From NCBI RefSeq assembly GCF_029335485.1, contig NZ_JARJLM010000234.1, positions 1-40,998 on the forward strand: DNA of 40,998 bases, read 5' to 3'. The stretch is from Cupriavidus basilensis. GTDB taxonomy: Bacteria; Pseudomonadota; Gammaproteobacteria; Burkholderiales; Burkholderiaceae. The notes under the pieces are model-generated. The model worked only from the letters and a program-made list of their open reading frames with translations, was not told where the DNA came from and did not search any database. Shown here piece by piece: positions 35,177-40,998 of the stretch. Numbering within the stretch: the stretch's first letter is position 1; every line of letters starts with the position of its first letter. The translations under genes and the position numbers were made by a program.

Positions 35177-36064
35177 ATGTCATCTCATTCAGCCATCCGC
35201 CGCGCGGCGTTCCGCCGCAAGATCGACGAGCGCAGGGGCCTGCTGGTGCCTGGCGCGTTCAATGCGCTAAGCGCCCGCATCATCGCCGACGCCGGCTTCG
35301 AGGCGCTCTACCTGACGGGGGCCGGCGTGACCAATATGTCGTTCGGCCTGCCCGACCTGGCCTTTATCGGCTTGCAAGATATTGCCGAGCATACGGCGCG
35401 CGTGCGCGACGCCGTCGATTTGCCGTTGATCGTGGACGCGGATACGGGCTTCGGCAACGCGCTGAACGTACGCCACGCGGTGCGCACGCTCGAGCGTGCA
35501 GGCGCGGACGCCATCCAGATCGAGGATCAGGTGCTGCCAAAGAAATGCGGCCACTTTGCCGGAAAGGCAGTGATTTCGACCAGCGAGATGATCGGCAAGC
35601 TTCACGCGGCGGTCGATGCGCGGGAAGACAGCAACCTGTTGATCGTGGGTCGCACCGACGCCTGTGCCGGGTACGGCATCGAAGCCGCGATCGAGCGCGG
35701 CCATCGCTTCGTCGAGGCAGGCGCCGATGTGCTCTTCATCGAGGCAACCGAGTCGCTCGCCGATATCCAGCGCCTGCCCGCGCTGTTCGATACGCCGCAA
35801 CTGATCAATGTCGTGATCGGCGGTAAAACGCCGACCCTGCCGCGCGACGAGCTCGGCAGATTGGGCTACGGCATCGTGCTATACGCGAACGCGGCACTGC
35901 AGGGCGCAGTACATGGCATGCAGCAGGCGCTGGCCGTGCTGCGCGACCGCGGGCGGCTGGACGAGGATCCGTCGCTGGTCGCATCGTTCAGCGAACGCCA
36001 GCGCCTGGTGGACAAGGCGCTGTTCGACCGTCTCGAGCAGCAATACAAGGCCGGCGAAGAATAG
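35177..36064 (+). CDS. isocitrate lyase/PEP mutase superfamily lyase
   Basis: A 295-residue TIM-barrel enzyme of the ICL/PEPM superfamily. LIVDADTGFGNALNV (about 84-98) provides Mg-binding aspartates, IQIEDQ the Glu, and PKKCGH (121-126) carries the loop Cys that marks C-C bond lyases (isocitrate, 2-methylisocitrate, dimethylmalate type) rather than phosphonate mutases. It is often mislabelled carboxyvinyl-carboxyphosphonate phosphorylmutase. No prpC, prpD or acnD is near, so a role in the 2-methylcitrate cycle is not supported despite the PrpR-like regulator; a substituted malate is a reasonable guess. Expression should depend on sigma-54 and the divergent activator. Confidence 0.9.
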   Translation: MSSHSAIRRAAFRRKIDERRGLLVPGAFNALSARIIADAGFEALYLTGAGVTNMSFGLPDLAFIGLQDIAEHTARVRDAVDLPLIVDADTGFGNALNVRHAVRTLERAGADAIQIEDQVLPKKCGHFAGKAVISTSEMIGKLHAAVDAREDSNLLIVGRTDACAGYGIEAAIERGHRFVEAGADVLFIEATESLADIQRLPALFDTPQLINVVIGGKTPTLPRDELGRLGYGIVLYANAALQGAVHGMQQALAVLRDRGRLDEDPSLVASFSERQRLVDKALFDRLEQQYKAGEE

Positions 36065-36122
36065 CGCCGGAGACCGCCATCGGCCATCGGGCATCGGGTC
36101 GAGCGCGCCTCCCGCTGGTCAT

Positions 36123-36680
36123 TCACCGGATGGGAAACGACGCATTCGACGCCAGCTTGTGAAGCACGACCGCATCGTATAGCGCCACCAACGCCTCCCG
36201 GATCGCCGCGGCGACGCCCGGGCTCGACACCATGCCGTCTTCGTCAAGCTTTGCACCCAGAAGCGGCAAGGTGACGGATGCCGGCTCGATCAGCACCGCG
36301 GCCATGGTCCTCAGGGTCTCGCGCAGCGCCGCGTCGGCATGATAGGCACGAGGGGAGGCGTTGAGTACGGCAACCGGCTTGTTGGCGAAAGGCTCGAAGC
36401 CAACCAGCCAGTCGAGCGTATTCTTGATGGTCCCCGTGACGCCGTGCGCATATTCCGGGCTAGCGATAAGCAGTGCATCGGCCTGGGCCACCTGGAAGAA
36501 AAGGCTGGCGACAGGCTCTGGATAGCTGGCATCCAGGTCCGGGTTGAACAACGGCAAATCCCCAAGGCCGGTGAATACGGTAACAGATACCTCCGGTGGC
36601 GCCAGCCTTGCGGCCGCACGCAGCAACGCGGAATTGATGGAGGCAGCGCGCAGGCTTCCGGATAACGCTAGTACTTTCAT
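36123..36680 (-). CDS. NAD(P)H-dependent FMN reductase (flavodoxin-like fold)
   Basis: A 185-residue quinone/chromate/FMN-reductase family protein. The FMN phosphate loop is LSGSLRAASINSALLRAA (about 6-23) and the isoalloxazine region is IASPEYAHGVTGTIKNTLDWL (about 72-92), both canonical. It probably reduces flavin or quinone-like acceptors with NADPH. The ATG at 36680 has AGGAAAT before it; upstream in-frame codons encode repeats, not protein family sequence. It lies 70 bases downstream of the alpha/beta hydrolase gene in the same direction, and that gap is filled by a 13-base tandem repeat. Confidence 0.92.
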   Translation of the reverse strand: MKVLALSGSLRAASINSALLRAAARLAPPEVSVTVFTGLGDLPLFNPDLDASYPEPVASLFFQVAQADALLIASPEYAHGVTGTIKNTLDWLVGFEPFANKPVAVLNASPRAYHADAALRETLRTMAAVLIEPASVTLPLLGAKLDEDGMVSSPGVAAAIREALVALYDAVVLHKLASNASFPIR

Positions 36681-36707
36681 ATTTCCTGTGTCGGCCAAGC
36701 GATGCCG

Positions 36708-36750
36708 ATTGGCGATATGGATTGGAGATGTGGATTGGCTGTACTGATTG
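36708..36750. repeat. 13-base tandem repeat, three copies plus four bases
   Basis: ATTGGCGATATGG (36708-36720), ATTGGAGATGTGG (36721-36733), ATTGGCTGTACTG (36734-36746) and a final ATTG (36747-36750). The ATTGG core is constant while the second half drifts. The array lies exactly between the hydrolase stop codon and the FMN reductase start on the minus strand. Confidence 0.8.
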
Positions 36751-37455
36751 TCAGCGGAATCGTCGATCCGAAAGCCACCCGCGGGCGATGGCCGTGGTAG
36801 CCTCCGGGCGCTCCATCGACGGAAAATGGCCGCATCCGGCAAGCGCTTCGAAGCGGGCGTCCAGCAGGATTCGCGCCAGCCGCTGCCCGACCTCGATTGG
36901 AACGAAGGTGTCGGCCGCCCCCCATATCAGGAGCGTGGGCACCGCCGCCGAAGCCATTGTGCCCCAGTGATCGCGCCTGGTCAGCGCCGCGTCCGATTGC
37001 CGTGCGAAGATTTCCGGGCCAACGTCCCGCGCCATCCTGGTGAACATCGCCCGGGAAGCCTGGTCCTCCGACGGAATCGCCTTCTCCGCGAACTCCCGTA
37101 TCACCACGTCGTGCTCGCCCTGCCGGATTCTTGCGCTGGTCAGGCGCACGCCAGCCGGATCCGGGTGCGCGCCGGGGTTGCAGTTCATCAGCCAGAGGCC
37201 GGCCACGCGGTCTGGCGCTTTCGCGCAAATTTCCATCGCGAGGCATCCGCCGTAGGCAGTGCCGGCAAGCAGGAATCGGCCGCGAACCTGGGATAGCAGG
37301 CGTTCGGCGCTCGCCGCGAACGATGCCTCGGCAAGCACTGCGGCCATGGGGTCGACCACGTCAGACAGCGCGTCGATTTGCGCTTGATACAAACGCGCGT
37401 CGCAGGGCATGGCAGGCAGGAATACCAGGGGAAGCATTGCGGTCGGTGCGAGCAT
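36751..37455 (-). CDS. alpha/beta-hydrolase-fold protein lacking the nucleophile Ser
   Basis: A 234-residue protein of the alpha/beta-hydrolase family. The opening LPLVFLPAMPCDARLYQAQ and the C-terminal Asp (IWGAADTFVP) and His (AGCGHFPSME) fit the catalytic triad. The nucleophile elbow, however, reads LLAGTAYGGCLAMEI: the Ser of GxSxGG is Ala (codon GCC). Either the protein works without classic serine chemistry (as binding protein or lyase) or it is inactive. Start may be the ATG at 37455 or at 37437; no ribosome binding site decides. Length is slightly short for the family. Confidence 0.8.
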   Translation of the reverse strand: MLAPTAMLPLVFLPAMPCDARLYQAQIDALSDVVDPMAAVLAEASFAASAERLLSQVRGRFLLAGTAYGGCLAMEICAKAPDRVAGLWLMNCNPGAHPDPAGVRLTSARIRQGEHDVVIREFAEKAIPSEDQASRAMFTRMARDVGPEIFARQSDAALTRRDHWGTMASAAVPTLLIWGAADTFVPIEVGQRLARILLDARFEALAGCGHFPSMERPEATTAIARGWLSDRRFR

Positions 37456-37491
37456 GGCGGCGGAAACGCGATTCTACTGCGTGCGGTCGCC

Positions 37492-37737
37492 ATGCCGCTT
37501 CTCCCGGTCGCACGCTCGGGCGAGCCGCCCTCCCCACCCAAGGCGTTCCAGATACCCAACGGCGGCACCGTGGCGGGCCACAAGGTGCAGGTCATCAGCA
37601 AGGACACCACCGGCCCCGCGCCAGGCGTGGTCAAGCGGCTGGCGCAGGCGCTGGCGGTACGCATGGAGAAAACCGGCGGCGAACTCTACAACGTGGAATT
37701 CGACAAATTCGACAATTTCAAGGATCCAGGCGAGTAG
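37492..37737 (+). pseudogene. relic of a branched-chain amino acid ABC transporter substrate-binding protein
   Basis: An 81-codon open frame. NGGTVAGHKVQVISKDTTG and PGVVKRLAQALAVR match the early region of LivJ/LivK-type periplasmic binding proteins (usual form GxVAGxKVEVIxKDDxG...TKRLAQELVV). It then passes directly to MEKTGGELYNVEFDKFDNF, which resembles a C-terminal segment of such proteins. About 300 residues and the signal peptide are missing, so it looks like an internal deletion. A livF relic lies 760 bases away. Assignment rests on motif memory. Confidence 0.55.
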
Positions 37738-38353
37738 GCTCGGGCGAGCGGCGTGGCCCCCCTCTGCCGCGCCGGCGAGGGGGCGCCTCCGGCTGGCTTC
37801 CGGGCATCTGCGGGGCCTGGCTCGCCTGGAATGGGGGCCGCGCGATACGGGCCGGCATCTTCTGCGCCACCTCTGGCAATGCGGCGCCGGTGCCTGCGGC
37901 CGGCAGCTGTCCCTTCGCCGCCTCCGATGCCGGCAGGCTGTAGCAAATCCACATTGCGCGCTGCGGCACTTCATTGAAATTGCTGTCGCTGGCCGCCAGT
38001 ACCCGCGCCCACACCTGCGGCGTGGAACTGCGCCAGACGCCACAGAGCAGGCGCCGGAAACGCGAGTCGCGCCCGGCCTGTTGCTCGATGCGTTCGATAA
38101 ACGCCGGGCCGTGATATTCAATCAGGTCTTCCAGCTCGCCGGCTGCCAGGGCGGCGAGCACCCTGGGGCTATCGGTGCGCTCCAGTATCTCCAGCACCAG
38201 TTGCCATAAACCCTCGGGATCGTTGACGCAGAGCCAGTCGCAGGCCTGCCAGACCCAGAACGAGCGCACTTCGTGCCGGCCGATGGCCGGGTCGTAGCGG
38301 CTGTAACGCCTGATATAGGCATTGACCAGCCGTTTTTGCTCATGGGTTTCCAT
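37718..38353 (-). CDS. DUF6869-like protein with Pro-rich tail
   Basis: A 211-residue soluble protein. The first 135 residues contain a domain of the pattern EVRSFWVWQACDWLCVNDPE, LVLEILERTDSPRVLAALAA, GELEDLIEYHGPAFIERIE and FRRLLCGVW, which I associate with DUF6869 (function unknown; often near toxin-immunity loci in other genomes). The remaining 75 residues are Pro/Ala/Arg-rich, unconserved in look, and overlap the end of the ABC relic on the other strand, so the native C-terminus may have been altered. I start at the ATG at 38353 (METHEQKRLVNAYIRRY), preceded by a G-rich GGGGGA. Confidence 0.7.
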   Translation of the reverse strand: METHEQKRLVNAYIRRYSRYDPAIGRHEVRSFWVWQACDWLCVNDPEGLWQLVLEILERTDSPRVLAALAAGELEDLIEYHGPAFIERIEQQAGRDSRFRRLLCGVWRSSTPQVWARVLAASDSNFNEVPQRAMWICYSLPASEAAKGQLPAAGTGAALPEVAQKMPARIARPPFQASQAPQMPGSQPEAPPRRRGRGGPRRSPEPTRLDP

Positions 38354-38497
38354 AGTCCCCCGCAACTGCCCGTCAGCAAGATAAGCCCAGCCTGATAAAC
38401 GATCGCCGCGCTATCGCCGGCGCAGCGCACGCCTGGTATCGATCGCTGGCGATCCCCGGCCATCGCCTGGCCCGGGCTGGCCACGCCGGAACCTGGC

Positions 38498-38815
38498 TCA
38501 GGCGACGGCCAGCAACCTGACCAGCCCACCGTCGTCCGCCAGCAGCTCCGCACTGTTCGACTCGTGCCCCCCTGGCCGGAGCGGGCACCATTGCGCGACG
38601 GGTCATGTCCAGTGCCGGATGCGCGCGCTGCTCCACGACGATTCCGCCATGCCGCCCTCGTCCGTGAGCTTGCGGATCACGCGCTGCAATTCCTGAACAA
38701 TAATAGGCGCCAAACCTTCCATTGGTTCGTTGAGCAATAGAGGGACCGGGTTAACCATGAGGGCAAGGGCTATCGCCTGCCGAAGGTCGACCGTGCCCTG
38801 CTCCAGCACGCCGGC
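38498..38815 (-). pseudogene. livF relic (branched-chain amino acid ABC transporter ATPase), frameshifted
   Basis: Reading the minus strand from 38815: LRQAIALALMVNPVPLLLNE then PMEGLAPIIVQELQRVIRKL match LivF from the signature region through Walker B, with the usual DEP changed to NEP. After GGMA the frame changes; the next frame continues the family sequence with GIVVEQRAHPALDMTRRAMV (H-loop region). A second frame change gives NSAELLADDGGLVRLLAVA and a stop at 38498-38500, like a LivF C-terminus. The Walker A half is absent. At least two frameshifts and a large truncation mark it as a dead gene. Confidence 0.72.
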
Positions 38816-38828
38816 ACGAATGCAACGA

Positions 38829-39284
38829 TCAGGGCGCGGCAATCGCCACGTAGGCCAGGCCGGCGCCCAGCGCCAGGCAGAGCGGCGAGTACACCCGCGT
38901 ATCCAGCCGGGCGAACGGCGAGCCGGTGATGCGCTTGAAGAACCCGACCAGCCGGAAATCGCCAACCGCCCTGGCCAGCATCAGCACCGCAACCACGCCA
39001 ATGGCCCATTGCAACGCTTGCCCGGTGTACGGCGCCGAGGCCAGGCCGGCGCGTGCCCAAACCATGCCGGCGACGGCCGCCAGCGCTGCCGCCACCAGCA
39101 GCGTGCCGCCCCGCGAGGGCGTGAAGGCCGGAACCATGTCTGGCCCGGCCGGCCCGCGCGCAGCCTCGGGGGAACGCGGGACGCGCGGGATCGCCGCGTC
39201 CTTGCCCAGTTCGCCGCCCAGCACCCAATAAACGTGGATGCAGGCAAGCAGCAGATAGATGCAGGCAATGACGAGAGCGACCAT
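38829..39284 (-). CDS. DUF3995-family membrane protein
   Basis: A 151-residue protein with four hydrophobic segments. The first carries the family mark ACIHVYWVLGGELGKDAAIP; the third is WAIGVVAVLMLARAVGDFRLVGFFK, and YSPLCLALGAGLAY closes it. The function of DUF3995 is unknown. The ATG at 39284 begins the first span. It diverges from the aldo/keto reductase gene, with 160 bases between, and lies just upstream of the livF relic on the same strand. Confidence 0.82.
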   Translation of the reverse strand: MVALVIACIYLLLACIHVYWVLGGELGKDAAIPRVPRSPEAARGPAGPDMVPAFTPSRGGTLLVAAALAAVAGMVWARAGLASAPYTGQALQWAIGVVAVLMLARAVGDFRLVGFFKRITGSPFARLDTRVYSPLCLALGAGLAYVAIAAP

Positions 39285-39444
39285 GGCGGCGGGATTCTTA
39301 TCTGTGAGAAGATGGCTGGCACGACGCCCGTGAGCTTAGACCAGCCGAGCCGGGTGTGCGCGTCCAGTGACGATATGCCGCAGCCCGGCCACCGCCGTCG
39401 CCACCGTAGCGCTATCATCCGCGCCCGCAAGCAAGGAGATCGCC

Positions 39445-40377
39445 ATGTCACCCGATCGACGCCGCATCATTGGCCGCAGTGCCCGCCTGGCCGCCGCGCT
39501 GGGCCTGGCCTGCGCCGCCTGGCCCGCCGGCTCCCTGGTCGCGGTACCTGCTCCAGCCCCCTGGCGCCGCCCGCTCCCCGGCAGCCGGGACACCCTGCCG
39601 GTGATCGGCCTGGGTACGGCCAACACCTTCGATGTCGGCCCGGAACCTGCCGAACGCGCGCCGCTGGCCGAGGTACTGGCCCTGCTGCTGCAAACGCCCG
39701 GCGCGGTGATCGACACGGCGCCCAGCTACGGCAGCGCGGAAACCGTCACCGGCGACCTGCTGCAACAGGCCCACGCCCGCGGCAAGGTGTTCCTGGCCAC
39801 CAAGATCTCGGCCTCCGCCGGCAGCGCGGCGCAGGCGCAGTGGGCGCAGTCGCTGCGTGCCCTGCGCAGCGATACCGTCGATTTGCTGCAGGTACACAAC
39901 CTGATCGACTGGCGCGGCAACCTGCGCTTTGCGCGCCAGCTCAAGGAACAGGGCAAGACGCGCTATATCGGCATCACCCACTACCGCGAGGACGCGCACG
40001 AGGCACTGGCGCAGATCGTGCGCGGCGAACGCCTGGATTTTGTCCAGCTGAACTACTCGGTGGCCGAGCGCAATGCCGAACGCGCGCTGCTGCCGCTATG
40101 CCAGGAGCGCGGCGTGGCGGTGCTGGTCAATCGCCCATTCCAGGACGGACGCCTGTTCCGCGCGGTCAAGGACCGGCCGCTGCCCAACTGGGCCGGCGAG
40201 ATCGATTGCGCCTCCTGGGCCCAGATCTTCCTCAAATTCATCGTCGGCCATGGGGCCGTGACGGCCGCCATCCCGGCTACCGCCAAGCCAAGGAACATGC
40301 AGGACAACCTGGGCGCCGGCTTCGGCCGCATGCCGGATGCCCGGCAGCGCGAGCGCATTGCCGCGCTGCTGGCGTGA
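39445..40377 (+). CDS. exported aldo/keto reductase (Tat-type signal)
   Basis: A 310-residue aldo/keto reductase. The N-terminus MSPDRRRIIGRSARLAAALG, followed by a hydrophobic Ala-rich segment, reads as a twin-arginine signal peptide, consistent with export of a protein folded with NADP(H). The catalytic tetrad is present: Asp and Tyr in VIDTAPSYGSAE, Lys in FLATKISAS, His in LLQVHNL. LDFVQLNYSVAERNAE and AAIPATAKPRNMQDN are usual cofactor-side motifs. The ATG at 39445 has AAGGAG before it. The next gene starts nine bases after its stop, so the two are probably one operon. Confidence 0.88.
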   Translation: MSPDRRRIIGRSARLAAALGLACAAWPAGSLVAVPAPAPWRRPLPGSRDTLPVIGLGTANTFDVGPEPAERAPLAEVLALLLQTPGAVIDTAPSYGSAETVTGDLLQQAHARGKVFLATKISASAGSAAQAQWAQSLRALRSDTVDLLQVHNLIDWRGNLRFARQLKEQGKTRYIGITHYREDAHEALAQIVRGERLDFVQLNYSVAERNAERALLPLCQERGVAVLVNRPFQDGRLFRAVKDRPLPNWAGEIDCASWAQIFLKFIVGHGAVTAAIPATAKPRNMQDNLGAGFGRMPDARQRERIAALLA

Positions 40378-40386
40378 GGGCATGCC

Positions 40387-40998
40387 ATGGACGGCACCTC
40401 GCAAGCGGCGCGGCAAGGCCTCGGCATCCAGCCTGGGGAAGGCGGCGCGCTGGCTGCCGGCTTCCTGTTCTTCTTCTGCCTGTTCGCCAGCTATTTCATG
40501 CTGCGCCCGGTGCGGGAAACCATGGGCATCGCGGGTGGTGTGCAGAACCTGCAGTGGCTGTTTACCGCCACCTTCGTGGTGATGCTGGTGGCCATACCCT
40601 TCTATGGCCTGTGCAGCGCCCGTGTGCCGCGCCGGCGTTTCGTGCCGTGGGTCTATGCCTTCTTTATCGCCAACCTCGTGGCCTTCGCGCTGGCCACGCG
40701 CGCTGCGCCCGACAGCCTCTGGCTGGCGAGGGTGTTCTACGTCTGGCTGTCGGTGTTCAATCTGTTCGTGGTGTCGGTGGCATGGAGCCTGATGGCGGAT
40801 GTATTCCGGCCCGGCCAGGCACGGCGGCTGTTCGGCCTGCTGGCCGCGGGCGCCAGCGCGGGCGGCCTGGCGGGGCCCTTGCTGGGCGGATGGCTGGTGA
40901 CGCGCATCGGGCTGACCGGGCTGATGCTGCTGTCGGCCGCGCTGCTGGCCGCCACCCTGCCCGGCGTGGGCTACCTGTTCGGCTGGCGCAGGCGCGCC
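40387..40998 (+). CDS. MFS/ATP-ADP-carrier-like transporter, cut by window end
   Basis: The first 204 codons of a membrane transporter with no stop before the window ends. Segments GFLFFFCLFASYFMLRPVRE, WLFTATFVVMLVAIPFYGL, FVPWVYAFFIANLVAFALAT and FYVWLSVFNLFVVSVAWSLM give at least five membrane helices. The YFMLRPVRETMGI motif is characteristic of the MFS branch related to NTP/NDP exchangers; the transported compound is not known. The ATG at 40387 follows the aldo/keto reductase stop by nine bases. Confidence 0.85.
   Translation, partial: MDGTSQAARQGLGIQPGEGGALAAGFLFFFCLFASYFMLRPVRETMGIAGGVQNLQWLFTATFVVMLVAIPFYGLCSARVPRRRFVPWVYAFFIANLVAFALATRAAPDSLWLARVFYVWLSVFNLFVVSVAWSLMADVFRPGQARRLFGLLAAGASAGGLAGPLLGGWLVTRIGLTGLMLLSAALLAATLPGVGYLFGWRRRA

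Noticed and set aside
35177-36064. Calling the lyase a PEP mutase/phosphonate enzyme or PrpB of the 2-methylcitrate cycle
   Set aside because: The KKCGH loop argues for a C-C lyase rather than a mutase, and no prpC, prpD or acnD accompanies it.

Overview
The window reads as a chromosomal segment of a high-GC betaproteobacterium of the Burkholderiaceae, most like Cupriavidus or Ralstonia. This is inferred from GC content well above 60% in most genes, codon choice, and the mix of gene families; no rRNA or tRNA is present to confirm it. No tRNA, rRNA, CRISPR array, complete insertion sequence or phage module was seen.

Layout. (1) 1-3334: a CNNM/CBS (CorC/HlyC-type) membrane protein, a GGDEF-EAL protein whose catalytic motifs are both degenerate, and a 43-residue entericidin-like lipoprotein. 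(2) 3445-3891: a ClsC-type phospholipase D relic that has lost its catalytic motif. (3) 3931-11683: two divergent operons around one operator: PLP deaminase/dehydratase - KDG kinase - KDPG aldolase on the minus strand, and RpiR regulator - D-aminoacylase - RidA - GntP permease on the plus strand, closed by a strong terminator. Read together they form a plausible complete route from an N-acyl-2-amino-2-deoxy-aldonate (for example N-acetyl-D-glucosaminate) to pyruvate and glyceraldehyde 3-phosphate. (4) 11951-17615: a mixed stretch with a small unknown protein, an exported cupin, FabV enoyl-ACP reductase, a BamE-like lipoprotein, a TsdA-like dihaem cytochrome, an OB-fold protein and a P-loop kinase; the last two are visibly lower in GC. 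(5) 17876-21627: a tightly packed VWA - PP2C phosphatase - protein kinase triad in which the kinase carries a membrane span and a C-terminal TonB-like domain.

(6) 21734-32904: the most unusual part. Eleven genes in compact units encode a PAP2-desaturase fusion, two GNAT-fold proteins (one tandem), an alpha/beta hydrolase, a di-iron-type PF10118 protein, an OafA-type acyltransferase, two further membrane desaturases, a GH3-family acyl-acid amido synthetase and a Rieske oxygenase. I know of no described pathway with this content; it looks like a biosynthetic cluster for a modified (unsaturated or oxygenated, possibly amide-linked) lipid. (7) 33034-36064: a PrpR-like sigma-54 activator divergent from an isocitrate-lyase/PEP-mutase family lyase, with a doubled palindrome and a good -24/-12 promoter between them. 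(8) 36123-40998: an FMN reductase, an alpha/beta hydrolase lacking its nucleophile serine, two relics of a branched-chain amino acid ABC transporter, two DUF proteins, an exported aldo/keto reductase, and the start of an MFS transporter cut by the window end.

Functions come from reading motifs in the translations; no database search was run.
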